From contig VZRZ01003122.1 in assembly GCA_013398175.1 (NCBI GenBank), forward strand, positions 181,539-245,538: a DNA stretch of 64,000 bases, written 5' to 3'. The notes below the pieces were generated by a model. It saw only the letters and a program-made list of their open reading frames with translations. It was not told the DNA's origin and did not search any database. A program made the position numbers and the translations under genes. The DNA comes from Climacteris rufus. Lineage: Eukaryota; Chordata; Aves; Passeriformes; Climacteridae. Below, piece after piece: positions 24,807 through 38,900 of this stretch (position 1 is the first letter of the stretch; the number at the start of each line of letters is the position of its first letter).

Positions 24807-27800
24807 CAGCCAGGGAGGAGGTGGCAGGGTAACTTTGGGCTGTGGTGTACCCCAGAGACTGATTTTTTTTTTTTTTTTTCCTCCCTCCCTTTGGTGTTCA
24901 CAGCTTAGTGTGATTTCACCTGGAAATAGTTGTATGCCAAGACTGCATTTTAGTAGTGCCCTTTGTTAGCAAATACCTGACAGTAGCATGAGTGGTCATT
25001 AGGCTGTGGCTGTGGCGATATCCTGTAGGGATGACAGCAGCACTGCTGAGGGTGGACAAGAGCTCATGGTCCATTCCCAGAGGTGCTGAGCATCCCCAGA
25101 TCATTTTGCAGCCAAGAACACTGAGCATTTTTGGTATTTTGGGTAAATTAAAGGTGATCGGGTTGAGTGGACAGTTCGGTAGCTGTGTCTGTCTCGGTGA
25201 CTCCGCCAGAGTCAATCACAAGCTCACGCTTTTCTTTCTTCTTCCTGCCCCTTGCTAATGCGGGGCCCGAGCAGCAGGGCTGTGCTCAGGGGTGATGCTA
25301 GTGTTTCTTGTCATCTTTGTTGGGGGTTTTGTAAAGCCTCGGTAGCATGTCAATTATATATGATGGGTGGAAGCCTAATATTCTGTGATAATTAGAAGGC
25401 AAGTCTAGTGTGAAATTGGATTAGGGCCTGGCATTACAGTCTGGGATTCCTTTGGTAGTTGGTGCAGAGGAAGTCATAAAACTCCTTTAAAGATGACACA
25501 GGCCCATGTGTGCTAGAGAGGAGAGGCAGAGCACGAGGCTGAAATGGTGGCCCTGCTCTCCAGTCCCTGGCAGCGTTTCCTTCCTGCTCCTCCACCACCC
25601 CACCTTACCCCAGCCTGATTTCTCACATGGGAGCAAAGTCCAGCAGTAACGTCTCAGACCATAAACCACTTCTGGCTTGTTTACCGAGCTCCAGTGAAGG
25701 GCTGGGCTGTGTACGGGAGGCTTTGAAAGAAATACCCACCCCCTCCTCACAGTGAACTGCTCCTGAAACTTTAGCTGGTTTTGCAGCTAACTGTACTTCA
25801 AATATGAACTTGGGCAAGGTGAGGAGAAGCAGGCTGGGAAGGCATGCTAAACATCCAGAAACAACATTTTGAAATGGTCTTGGAAAATTGTTCGGTACAG
25901 AGAACTGCTTTTCAGTATCATGTAGCCCCTGAGTTTGTGCTGCTCGCTTACTCGTTTGAGGAAAACTTGTTTTCCAACACATTGCAAAATAGTTACTTGA
26001 TTTGGAAGAAACTCTGTGTGCCTGGAATCTGCTAAATGTGGTGTTTCTGTAATGGCTTAAATCATAAGTTTGCAAGGTTACCTTTCTGAGAGCATTTCCT
26101 TGGATGTACAGATGGCAACATCATGTACCACCACATTTCTATCTTTAAACAACCACCTCCGTTCCCCAGAGGTGTGCTGTTAACCAGCCAAGGAGCAAGC
26201 TTCTTTCATCATTTTTGGTCCCTCATTTCTCTCTCTGTTTTCATATGTAACATAAAATAAAGTCTTGCTGCAACAGGCCATGGGAAAGATCTGGTGCAAA
26301 TCCATGACAAGCTGCGGTGATGGTGTGCATATGCAGTAGATTTTTGGAGTCAATCTCAGCTACTTGAGCTCTTTTTGCCATGCAGCCCCCAATGTGATGA
26401 TTGCACACCCTGCCAAACAGTTCAATAAAAAGCCTAACTTGAAAGGAGGCTGTGGCAGGGTTATATTTTTGCTGTGCTCACATGGTGATAAATTACAAAA
26501 GCTGCCGAGTTTTTCACACTCAACAGTAGATGATGAGTTGCCTTGTATGGGCATTGTTTGATGAGTTTTAACTTGGGAAATAATTATTGCCGAATGTGTC
26601 CTTGACAGTGAGCGCACACCATGAGTGTTCTCTACATAATATACATGAACTTTAGATCTCTGCTAAGTACGCCTAAATACACATATTTTTTACTCCTTTT
26701 CCTTAGAGGAGTTCACTGCCAGTTGGACATCCATGCTCACGTGGAGCTCTCCAGCCTTTGTGGCTTCCATTCCCCTGCTTGTAGCACTGTTGTATTTGAA
26801 AGCTGTTTGATGACACCTTGCAGGAGGGTCTGTCCCTGTGGGATGAGTCCTGTGGATGGATCCTGAATGGATGAGCTCTGCTGGCCAGTTTAAAAGGCTA
26901 GATGTGAGATTTCTCACAAACTGTGCCAGTGCCTGTTTGCTCAAGTGAGGAGATATTCTCAGGGGTGCAGCAGCACGAAGGATGAACATCCCTGTGGGAA
27001 AACTGGGGCCTCCAGTGTCTTCTAGTGACTTTCCATTGGCATCTCCCACTGTGGCATAAAAAAGCTGCAAGAAAAGCAGCCCACAGACCTAAACTTTCTG
27101 TTTTTTTAATGCCTGGTAGCAGAGTGCATCCTCCTATGATTAGCACTGAGTAGCCAGAGCTCCTCAGCTCCAGACAGAGCTAATTCTTGATCACGAGCCA
27201 AGACCACATAGTGCTGACATGACTGAGAAATATCTTCCATAATTAGATTGCTTGGTCATTCATTTTTGAATGTCTGAGTTACATTTTGGAGCATTATTTC
27301 TTAATGATCAACCAAATGGGATCTCTGCAAGCTTGATTTACTGTCAGTAGTGTTCTTGCTTGGCTTTGCACGTGTGTCCTGGGGAGGCACTGTCAAATCT
27401 GGGAGTAGGGGGATAAAAGGAATTGATTTTGCTTTGTAACGTTAGGCGGGATGGTAACTTTAGTTTAATAATGTAAATAGATGTGAAACTTATAGCTGTA
27501 TTTGTGAAATACATTGGGATTTTATTTTTTTAATAGTAAATAAATTGGAGAAGTTGCGAAACTCACTGTTTTAGGGATTCTAGGGCATCTATGGACAAAT
27601 TCAGAAGTGTCTGCAAAGTGTACCTAGGAAAAGAAATCCTGCTATCAGTAGGTTTGAATGTCCTTTACGGCTGTTTATGGTTCCTGTTTTGTCAGTCCCT
27701 AGCCCTGTATTGGAATGGAAGTAAAAAGATTCAAAGTGAAATAAAGGAGTGCTGTTTGAGTACTTTCTTATTTTAATACTCATTGGTAAGGCAGGCTCAG

Positions 27801-29799
27801 AGAGGAGTGCCCAGGCATGCTCCAGGATGGATTTAGTGGACAGGATCTAAAAATCTGGGGGCACCCCATCCTCTTTTTTAAATGACATTTGAAGCTACCT
27901 GGAGCTGCATCCCTTATAGCCATGTATTTGCTGCTGGATCTGCTGCTCTGAGACAGAAAGAAGCACTCCATAAAAAAAATGCGTCTGTAAGGAGTCAGAT
28001 TTTTGTGTGTTTTCCAAAAGCTGTGCTTAAGCCGTGCTGCTTCCCGTAGCAGACTTTGAGCTTTCTATAACTGAAGAGCAGTGGATGGTCTTGTGCAATA
28101 AATTAGCTGTGGCAGAATTATCTGCTGGTCAAGGTCTCTCTGTATTGCCACAGAAAACAAACAAAACCTGTAGCACAACAGGGAAATAGCTTTAGGAGGA
28201 GAGGTTCTCAAGAACTGTATTTGTAGACAGAGAGATAAAAATATTTGTGTTGTATTTTAAGGTGGTCCTTAACTGTCTGTAAGGAGAGACACTACTTTTC
28301 TGGGCTAGAAAGTCACGTAAAGTGATACAAAGGTTCAATATCTGGGCAAAAGGCATTGTTGAGAAATCTTGCACAGGGCAAGCAGAGCATCAGCCGCTCA
28401 TGTTAGTCATGGGCAGGCCTTGTTTTGCACTGTCCAAAATCTGCTTTTGTTTCTCTGAACCCAGTTTTGATGCTCTGGCAGGTAGTATGGATGGCTCTTG
28501 GTTAAGTGTGTGGTGCAGAGCCTGTCAGGAAGATGTTATTTTCTGCACGGGGGCTGACAGGTCCTTTGCAGCTCTGACAGTGAGTCTCTGAACCTCCACG
28601 GTGCTTGGAGGTCCTTGGTGGCTTCCAGGGTGGGAGCAGACAGGGAAGATCCTTCCCTTCTCCATCTGTTTCCTCAGAATGAAGGATAAGGTCTGGCAGC
28701 AGGGTGTGAAATGGGAGAGAAGGCAGCAGCTTACATGTAGGCTGTGTCTTCTAAAATACCATCTGACTTGGAAAGATGAGTTTCTCATCCTGACTGCTTG
28801 TTTTGATCTTATCTTCCGTGTTGACAAAGGTTTGCACAATTTGCCCAAATTTGGACCACTTTAGCATCAGCCCACCTACTTGGTGTTGGTGCTGTGTTGT
28901 GGGGCTGTTCAGAGAGCTGGAGCTGAGGTCTGCTGTGCCAAGGGTTTATCTTGGCCCACAAAACTTGACAACAGCATTTTACTGGTGGTGCTGGAAGGGG
29001 ACAACTTCATCCTGCACTGCTGCAAGGCATCTAAAAGCAAATTATGTGGGGCCAGATCCATGTCCAGATTGTCAGATATTTTGAAATGGAGCTGTTGCAG
29101 ATACTGAAACACTTGGTGATGATCCCTCTGACCAAGCCAACTTGAGCCAGATAACTCTTAGGAAAGAATTATCTTAAGGGAAAAAAATGTGTTTAAAGTT
29201 TCCAAAAACAAACCCCCAGTTTTACCCAGGATGATGACAGAAAACTGTAAAATTGGGAGCTGGGAAATACAAAGCTTTTTCATGAGCCATTGCATAAAAC
29301 AAGTATATTTTAGTGATAACTGTGCTTTTGAGAGACATCACTTCTCCTCTGATAACTGGACAGAGGAGGAGTGAAGAAAAAAGCACTTACCTGTACAGAA
29401 AGGACGATTGCCACTGATGTTGTGTATTAAGTGACACTGGAAATATTTAAAATACTCAGCAAAAACTTCATGGAAGTTATTGTAGGATGTGCAGGTCAAT
29501 TTTCGCGTTCTTCAAATTATACTGTACAGGATAAGTATCTGTTTATTCTGTTTATTAATTGAATAAATAAGAGGACACTTTTTAGTGTTCTTGCAGAGAC
29601 ACAAGGTTTTTACATGTTAACTTTATAAAGTTTCTTTGCACAATCAGGTTTTGATAGCTTGGTTGAGCACTTGCAGCAGGGGAGTCTTCCTGGGAGGAGG
29701 TCGTGCTGCAGATCCTTACCCCCTCAGCCTTGTGAGCCAAACTCTTTGCCATGGCATGGAGTCCTTTTAATTTGGGATATTTTCTTCTCTGCTTTTCAG

Positions 29800-29958
29800 G
29801 TGACCATTTGAAAGTCTGCTCGCAAGGCTACACATGCTGCTCTCAAGAAATGGAGGAGAAGTACAGTCAGCAGAGTAAACACGACTTCAGAAATGCCGTG
29901 GTAGAGCTTAGCAATCACCTACAAACCATGTTTAGTTCCCGGTACAAGAAGTTTGATG
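29800..29958 (+). CDS. GPC4: GPC4 coding exon 2
   Basis: The exon begins after a polypyrimidine tract ending ttttcag at 29793-29799 and ends before a consensus GTAAGT donor at 29959. It starts with the last two bases of a split glycine codon, encodes 52 residues starting DHLKVCSQGYTCC, and ends with the first base of a glutamate codon completed in exon 3. It corresponds to about residues 55-106 of human GPC4. Three conserved glypican cysteines are visible (VC and CC), matching Cys62, Cys68 and Cys69 of GPC1, which pair with cysteines in exons 1 and 4. The usual CPQ after the first cysteine is CSQ here, and the extra non-family cysteine seen in human GPC4 (EQCNHL) is serine. The frame stays open 38 codons upstream of the acceptor, but that stretch is intron. 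Confidence 0.95.
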
Positions 29959-32900
29959 GTAAGTGCAGAGACCTTGAACTTGCTCTCCTAGGATAAAAAT
30001 GTAAAAAATCCTCATCCTGTTGTTTTCTATACAGTCGTTCTGCTCTGTCTCCCCTTTGCTGGGAAAGTTCATGACTCGGCTCAGAGGGCAAAGCATGCCT
30101 CGTTTTGCAATCCCGTGAGAGAGAAGTATTTGCTGATTATGGCTGCTTGTTTCCCAAAGAGAGAGATCTTTCTTTCTGATTAATCTTTTGAAAAGCCATT
30201 TTGCTCTAATGTAAGATTGCAGTTGGTTTTGTTGGTACATCCCCGCAGCGCGTGTAATTGTAACGTGCACATCTCGCAGCCCCGATCCACAACAATTCTG
30301 ATCTTTCCCAGCATGTCGTGAACCCACAGGATTTGTATCCATCTCACTTTTAGCCTTTGGGGCTGAGCAGAGCAACAGATAAACACAGAGTGGTTTTGTG
30401 TGGAGGCCGAGGGTTCAAGTGTGATGCAGGGTCAAAACCCAAATGAACAAGTCTCGGCTGAGTTCCCATCTCTGCAGTGATGCTAACTGCTGACAGATAA
30501 GCAAATGACTGGTCTTGGAATTGCCCTCAGGACCACAGTGGGTCCTGTCAGACTGGGTCTCCATAGTGCATGCCTGGCTCATGGGAACTGCAGGAGAAAG
30601 CTCCCTTTGGAGGTAGCTGGCACATGGCCTTCCCATGCTGCCCACCTTGCAGACAGGTGCCTTTCTTCTGAGACCACCTCTGCAAACAGCTGAAGTCGAT
30701 GCCCAGACATGGGGCACAGCACCCAGCTGAGGTCCCAGCAGCATCTCTGGGTTTGCTGCTGAGCTCTGGTCGGTTCTTGCAGGGCTTTGCAGGCTCCTCA
30801 ATGCTCCCAGACACAGCAGCCCCCTGTACCTGGGCATTCCTGGGAGGAGAAGCAGGGTGTGGGGCTGCTGCTTGGGTTATCCTTGTTGGCTGGCCAAATG
30901 AGGTGACAGCCAGTTGCCCATGGAAATACCTGACAAGGCCAGTGGACTGGGTTGCTCACACAGTTGTTCTGCTTGTCCCTCACCATCACCTGGTAGTACA
31001 GGGCAATTCTACCATGCAGCTCCTCTGGGCATTTTTTTCCCCTTGTTTAGTCATTGGTTCAATGTGAGTTTTCTGTGAGTATCCCAAAGCCTGTGCCTTG
31101 AACCTCCCAGCAACCTCCTCTACACTACTGCAGCAGGTAGCAGCCTCTACCTTGCAAAAGGGATTGGCACTAGGGTGAGAGAAAAAATCCCTGGGTATGA
31201 AATTGCAGTGAGTCAAAGTAGAATTACACAATCATCTTGATAGCATCTAAATCTGCTGGCTAAATATTTCCTTCTTAACCTCTGTTGTCTCTACCTGCTG
31301 GTACACCAAAGGGGTGATAGAGGGAGAACCAAAGTGTCTAGACTTGCAAGCTTATTAAATGCAGAACAAGACACTTAATGAAATCCAGCCCATAGATAAG
31401 CCCTTTCAAAGAGACCAGAGGAACAGCATCTGCTTCACCTTAAATGAACGACAAGGCTTTTTGAAATGCTGCATTGAAAATAAAGAGCATGCACGGGTCG
31501 CTGCATTAGCATCCCTGACATGGAGCAGACATCCTGTGAGGTGCATCTGCCCCTTTGTGGGGTGAGGGGTGGCTGCAGGGCTGTGTGAGGGCAGGAGGAT
31601 ATTAAGCTGAGCTGGATGCCTGTTGAAGCACAAGGCTTTGAAGTAGGTGAGTTTTGGTAGGGAGTCCTGCACAAGCTGTTCTTTCTGTGCTCTGTGTTTC
31701 TCCTGTCAGCCCCTCACAATGTCCCTGGTCTCACTCTCCCTTTAGCCCAGGAAGTCCTTGACTGGCAAGTCTGGAAAGGGATGGTGGTGTTCAGCTGTTC
31801 CTGAAAGCTGGATGTACTGTGCCCAGCCTGCCCCTGGTGGGTGTGTGCCTGGCTCATATGAAACTAATGAAGAGCAACCTTCTCAGTCTGTCCCAAAGCT
31901 CAATGACTCTGTCTTTGAGTGCTAATATCAGATCTAAATCTTCATTTGCTGCAGACAAAGCTGATTTAGGGATTTTTTTAATCTTACCTGGGGTGGAAGC
32001 AGAGATGAACTGATTACCACCCTCCATCATTTACCTCTTGGGAGACTTTTAATCATGACTGCCTCTCTCCCTCCAGCCCAGTCACCTGGAAACTGAAGGC
32101 ACACCTTCAACAGTGTCCCTGCTGGTGGCTGGGGCAGGTTGAAGAGTCTGCCCTCTGAGGTCCTCAGACTCTTCTGAAAAAATTTTGGAGTTCAATGCCC
32201 TAGACTGCTGTGTTTTGTTGAAGAGCCTGCTGTTGAGTGTTAGGCTGCTTATGGGATGGTGTTTCCTTCCTTTGGTTTTGGTGCTTGGTCATCAGATCAG
32301 CTGTGGTCAGTTGTGTCTTGCACATTTGAGTTCTCATTGCCCGACATGTTACATCCCACACTTTTTGATTTAAAGTGCCCAAACTACAGGAAGGAGAGGC
32401 AATCAAGACCCATGTATTTGTCCTGATTCCCTAGGGATGAGATTAGAAAAGGACACATTCCCTTCCAGAGCGCTTCTTCTGCATGGACCCATGCTCTGAT
32501 TTTACCATTTGCAGCTCTTTGGGGCTTCCTGAGCTAAATCCATTCAAATGGAAATAAAGCTGACAAGAATGACCTGTACACCTTCCTCTGTTGAACATGA
32601 AATCCTCTGTGCTACAGCTGTGCAGAGTGACTGAGCAGGCAAGATGAGTAATTGCAGAGAGCAAGTTCACTTCACCAAGTGGAATGGACACTCCTCTTGT
32701 GGGGTGACACATCCCCAGGCTGCGATGGGCCACTCCAGGACACGGCCCAAGCAGCAAACCCTGTCCTCCAGCCCTTTGGAAATCTCTGTTGTGGGTTCTC
32801 TGGCTGCTAATCTCCCAGCCTTGACATTCAGGTCTGGGAGGAGAGGCAAACCTGTCCTGCCTCCGTTATGTGCTTGACCTTTGCAGCAGTTGCTGCTGCA

Positions 32901-35900
32901 GAAGGACAGTCCAAGTGGCAGCGTGTCCTTTGGATGGAGGCTGGGATGCCCTGTGGCTTCTGCAGCGTTTGCATCAGCTGTTGCTGGAGCGCTGTGTGCT
33001 CTTGGAACTGTTGCCAGAATTGCTCTGATCTGGCACCAAAGCCATACAGAAATGGATTATCTCCTCTTAATCGGGACATTGGAACAAGCTGCTGCTGATC
33101 CATCCCCAGAGGGCTGACCAGGAGCGATTTCGGCTCCCCGTGCGTAATGTGACAGCGTCAGATCCTCCTGCGCGTGTTTGCTTTGCAGGCGCTGGGAGAA
33201 CTCGTGAGCTTGAGAGTCCCATATCTTATATATCCTGTCTAAATATTTGCTTACAGTACAGGTATGTGTGCCCCTGGAGGTCTCTCCTGTTGTAATTTGA
33301 ACCACTGGCCTGATCCCAGTGTAGCAGTAAGATGTATTTTCAGCAGTAAGGGATAAAATAAAAGATACTTTGTGAGCTGTTGGATTCACCATTGCTAAAT
33401 GATCTTAGAGGTGAAGATTTGCTGGTTTTTCCAGCGTATGTGATCTCAGATACATTTATGGGCTTCATTGTGAAATTAGTGGGTAAAATTTTCTGGCCAT
33501 GTAGGCATCTGCCTCTGTGACAGTGACAGTCATGGCAAAGCTGTGACATCTCATGCCACAGAAGCAGCTATAGCAGTCAGGGATTTAAACACTCCCTCCC
33601 TTTTTTTTATTAAAATCTCCTGTGCCTAGTCTTATCTTCACAAGTTGGAGCCCTCCCCTTCCCTCTCTCAGGGACTAATAACATTAATAGAATTAATGGT
33701 GACATTAAGACTGCATAAATGCTTGGTCCCATTTATTAAGTTTGAACCTTCACCTCTTTTGCCCTTTGAGGCTGAAGTTTTCCACACCAGGGTCTGTGCT
33801 AGCCAGCAGTGCTTAGGGGAAATTGCTCAGCTGTTTTGAGGAATTGGAGCCAGGACAGGACACAGGCCATAACTCTTCTGCAGTGTTTCCGCTGTTCTGT
33901 TGCTTCCTAGATAAGATGTTCTTACTTCTTACTTTTTCAAGATACATCCTGAATCTCTTGGAAGATGTAACTGTTGTGCCAGGCCCTTTTCTGAGGGGTG
34001 AAATGATTTTTTGTAGACTGTTTGCAAAGTGACCTGGCAGGCAGAGCCTCAATCCCCCATGCACAGAGGGGCTGCTGAGTCCCACAGGCTCCTTGTTTTT
34101 CCTGACCCTGCATTTCACAAGCACTTTGCTATTGCACTTAAACCAATTCTTGTCCCTTTTTTCGTGCACTCCAGACTTAGGGAAGGCAGCAAGCTCCTGC
34201 AACCCTTGTTGTAGAGGAGTGAGCAAGCAAGTGTGAGATGGTCTATCTCTGGGCTGGGCTGGCAGTAGGTTTGGTGTTCCCAATGCCCAGATGACAGGAG
34301 GATTTGTACAAAATCGTACAGCCCAAGCCAGCTTCTGGGAAACTATTAAATGCCAAGAATTTTGTTTCTGATCCATACTCCCTGAATTTTCCATTAGCAT
34401 TTAAGGTAAAACAAATACAGAAGTGTAAAAGGAAACCCTTTGGGGACAATAAGTGGAAAGAAATCAAATCCAAGAAGAAGAAGCTGGCCAGGGGTCCCCA
34501 AGTCTGTGGTGCACAAAATCCCTCTGCTGCACAGGGAGCAGGCAGGGGGTTTGGAGAGAGATTCCTGTTTGTGGGCTCCATGTTTGTGTTGGGCAGGGTA
34601 GCTACGGGTACAAAGTGTGACCATGATGTGCATCTTTGGAGCATCCCAGGGTTCCCTTCTATGGCAAGCCCTGTGTTACTCTTGGGTGTGTGAATTTTTC
34701 CACTAACAGGCATGTGCCTGAGTCCAAGAGACTGGTCAGGGGAACACTGGCCAAATACCTTCCAAACTGTGCTGAAACTGGAGGAAAAAGCCTGGAATTC
34801 ATTTCTGAATGTAGTTTTTATTGTTAAGACAACCATTGGCTTCCAGCTGCTGTCTCCAGGTAGGAGTTAACAGGGAGGTGTGCTGGTGCAGTGGGATGCA
34901 TGGCTGGGATGTGTTAATAACTGAGAAGGAGACAGAAGGGACAAGGGAAAGCTTTTGGTGGTCTCCTTTCTGCTGCTTCAGGCAGCATAGAGGCAAACAG
35001 TGAAAGACAAGCCCCGCAGGTGCCCAGCCTGCTGCTCCTATAGTTAGAATTTGGCAGCGCATCGGGGTGCTCTGCCTTACCAAAATAACTGCCCTTTGGG
35101 GACCTTCATCTCGCATTAACTCTTTTATTGGAAGCTGCCTGCAAGAGCAGAGACCTGGGGCCTCATCCTGCTCCTTTGGCAGGGTCCCCCTGTATCCGTG
35201 GCACCCAGGACCATGGGGTTAGTGCTGGCTGCCAGCATGTTCATTTCTGCAGGAGGCAGCTCCAGGGGTGTGGCACAGCTGGAGCACTGAGTAGAGACCT
35301 GGTGGGCCTTTGCTGTGCCAGAGCTGCACGGTGTTCGAGCTTCTGAATAAACTTGTGTGGGGGAGAGAGCTCTCCCATTGCCACCCCCCTTCAGGTGAGA
35401 GCGCTCATGACCACAGCATCCATAACATTCAGCTAATACAGGGATTTGGTCTTTTTGCTGCCACTCACACGTGGATGAAGGCACAGCCTCATTCTTCCCT
35501 CTGAAGAAAGGGGTGGCACCAAACCTCATAGCAATCAGGGCAGAAAATATGGGGAAGATCCCTCAAATTTTGCAGAAGAAGCTGTTGTGGAGAGGCAATC
35601 CTTCAGACTTGGTTTCGGATCGGTGCCTACCCCAGGGAAGGGAGGGAGTGACTGAGGAGAAGAAGCTGGAGGGAGCAACCACCAACACACTTCCTTTAGA
35701 AAATCCCACTTGTGGGCTTTTGTTTGTGCTTTCCTACTCACTGCAACAGCAATGAAACAAATTGTCTGCTGTCTGTGCCTTGGAAGTTTGTTTATTCTTT
35801 TTGCTCAACTGGCTCCTCTCCATCTGGAGGTTTTTAAGGAGGTACATACACCACCACATTTTTTATTTTGTTCATTGAGAAGGGCGATGCTTGTCTTGAC

Positions 35901-38900
35901 AGTGGTGGGAACCAGACCTCGTTTTTGGGAGGCTTGGAAAGATTGTGAGGTCAAGTTCAAGTTATATCAGAAGAAGGAAATCTCATAGTGGCGACACAAG
36001 AGGAGTTCCTGTAGAGAAATAAAGACACTAGCTCTAGACACTGAGCAAAGACTTCAGCAAGGGGCAAAAGCAATGGGTGTATGGGCTTGGAGGGATCAAA
36101 CATTCTTATGTGATCTCAGGTCCAAGCAGTTCTGCTCTTAAGGTCACAGGTAAACTGCTCTTATGCTTTTGGTTTTTTTCCCAAAAGCAAAGATGCGGCC
36201 AACAGGCTTTGTACTTGGCTACAGGAAATGTGCCTGGTGCTCTCTGGTTACTAATTGCTGTCAAACAGTCAATGAACTATTGTTTTTCTGTTTAAAATTA
36301 ACTCTCTCTTCCTCCTTCCTGCACAAAGGAGCCACCAAGCCTATGTGCATAGTCCTGGTAGCTGCTCCCCTGGATACCCATTTTGATGGTGGTGGTTTGG
36401 TGCCTTGTAGTGGGCTTGGGCGTATGATAACCCACTGGTACAGAGCTGGAGCTATTTTATTAGTGTTTAATGTACTGTAATGTCTTAGTGTCCAGCCTCT
36501 CACATGCTGACTGAACAAATAAGAGGCAGACCCAGCTGGAAGAGCTCTCCATGCAAGTGTAATGAGATGAGGGTAACTGAGGTAATGGGAGCAAGAAAGC
36601 CATCTCTGCTGTTCAGTAGCACGGGCCTTCCTCACACCCTGAGGAAGGGAGGCTCAGGAAAACATGTACGTGTGAAATACCTTAGGGAGTGTCCCAGAAA
36701 GCTCCTTCGAGTAGGGAGGATGTGGGAGGCAGCCTGAAGGGAGCTCACTTCCAGTGAAGTTTGCTGTTTGGGCTGGGAAGTTGGCCTGTTGGTACTGAAT
36801 GGATGTGGAGCAGAGGCTGAAGCACCTGAGAAATCACAGGTGTGTCTGAAGGGTAAGTTGAGATTGAGGAATGAGTGCAATGAACATTAGGCATGGGGAG
36901 AGTGGAGGGAAGAACAAGGAATGGAAGAAGAAACAGCAGCAAAAGAGGTGCGTTGGGGAATAGTGCTGTTGAGTTACAAGGATGAGGATGGAAGTGCTGG
37001 GAATGATGGCCCTGCTGCTTGGGGAGGAGGCAGAAGAAACCCACTATAGCTGACCCAGAATGGGGTGTGTGAGCAGTGACAGCCTCTGAAAACAGGGATG
37101 AGGAGGCTATGAAATCCCATCCTGCTGCATGGGATGTGGCAGAGCAGGATGGACTAAGAGGGGACCAAAGGCGTTTTTCTTATTGCTGGTTTCCTAATTT
37201 GTGGGATAAGTGGTACATGCAGCAGGGTGCAATGTGCTGCTGTTTGTTTCTTGAATCACAGACAGCAGTCTCCACACTTTTTCCTCCTCCATTGCTTCTT
37301 ATTCTGTAACGAGCTCAGTCTCAGTGTGATGGTGTTACCTGGTGCTGAGAGTTATATTCTGCCCTGCTCTTCAGGGCTCCTACCAGCCCCACACTGCTCC
37401 AGAAACAAGAACTTCTAGAAATCTTGTTTTTTGGTGGTTGGTTTGTTTTATTTAATCCATGAGGCTGTGGCCCAGTTGTTGTTATTGTCTTGACTGTTCA
37501 CTAATCACGCAGAGTTTGGGGAGATGTTCCTCCCAGCTCTCCAGCATTCACATGCTGGGGCTGTTGCTGTGACACTGGTAGGATTTAAGCCTGTACTTCT
37601 TCAGGCCCTGTGAAAGAGTTCTTCCCATGTCAATAAGTGCTAACACATGTTTGAAAACAGGACAGAGAAACAGCTTGTGGATCTGCCCTGCCCTTCCTGA
37701 GTTCATGTTCAATAAATGTGTTAACACTATGTGTTCATCGGTTTCTCAACACTTCCGGAAAAAGGTTGTTAAGCTGGAATTTGTTTTTCCCTGGTGGAAT
37801 TTACAAATGCTGTATATGCAATAAAGGAAGTGAAGGCGTATTAAAAATAATGAAGCATATTTAGAAAAAAAATAATTTCTTTTCTCTCTTTGGAGTAGGT
37901 GGCATGGCTGTGGATGGGTTCAGTCTCCAGGTGAAGAGAGCTATGCAGCATTTGTCTCTTTTCTCCCAAATTCCTTTTATCTGTCTGGATTGAATTTTGC
38001 TTCACATGGTAGGAGCAGCTGCAGGGTGGAGTTTGCATCCACAGATGCACCTCTGGAAAACGCTGGGACGGCGCCGGCCCTTCCCCGGCACAGCCTGCGG
38101 GGCCGTGGCTTGGGCAGGAGCGCTCGTCTGGGAATCCATCTTGCTGTGGTGGACATCTTATGAGTAAACCTTTTAAGGGAGAAAATATAATTAATCTCTT
38201 TGTGGCAGTGTTCTCCCGCACACACTAGAAAGCATAATTGTCTATACAGACAAGCAAATTAAAGGTTTTGGTAAGACAGACGGTCCTTAATTAATCATAA
38301 TCTGGACAACATATTAAGAGTATGCTCAAAAAGCTGGGTGGTAAATTATCTGAAACTAATTAATTGTACCTATAAAAATTCGGCATGTTCTGTATGCATG
38401 TTTGAACCTGGTTTTATTTGTTTTTTAGCGTGGTTGAGTAATTGCATGTCTACCTGGGATCTGTTTGTGTAGTTCATTTGCAAACCTCAAACAGAAAAAG
38501 GCCAATTGAAAACTCAGCTCTGAACTAAGGAAATGGGATGGGAAATGCAGCGTGTCTGGTGGCTTTTGGGAGCAGAAAGGTGTGTGGCAGTCCTGGTGTC
38601 CTTTTGGAAGGGCACCAGCACACCTGGACATGGCCAATGGATGGGTGTTTGTAGCGAGCTCATTGACTCAACAGCCCTGCTGAGCTCTTGGATAAGACTT
38701 GACCTTTTTTGCACTGCAATTAAGGTTTCCTTTACTTCCTTTACTTTATAAAATGTGGTGGGTTTAGGTTCTGAGCCCTAGGTCACTAATGGTTGGACTC
38801 TTTGCAGTGGCTAGAAGAGAAGTAGGTGTGGTGCTGTGAAACCCTGTTCTTCTCTGTGTGAAATTATTCCCTGAAATAAATGTGCTTTGTTCCTGAAGAT

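Larger units (their letters stand above)
1..29799 (+). other. GPC4: GPC4 intron 1 (3' portion; 5' end outside the window)
   Basis: No exon 1 was found here: nothing reads like the glypican N-terminus (the CSEVR motif near the first cysteine), so the first exon is presumably upstream. The interval holds a GC-rich left edge, a solo LTR (3799-4388), CpG-rich patches at about 4868-5105 and 18775-18990, an assembly gap inside a TA repeat, a GT microsatellite, and homopolymer runs such as A at 16685-16698 and 23660-23675 and T at 24863-24879. Several patches look like conserved regulatory sequence and are listed as findings. Apart from these I see only unique-looking AT-moderate sequence with short chance reading frames. 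It is possible that part of this stretch lies upstream of the gene's first exon instead. Confidence 0.7.

Noticed and set aside
29959..29996. Extension of exon 2 to the downstream in-frame stop
   Set aside because: Consensus donor GTAAGT at 29959 and exact phase match to exon 3 show the exon ends at 29958.
33813..34836. Two overlapping minus-strand frames of 195 and 197 codons
   Set aside because: No recognisable domain, no splice or promoter context; lengths of this order are expected occasionally by chance in 64 kb read in six frames.
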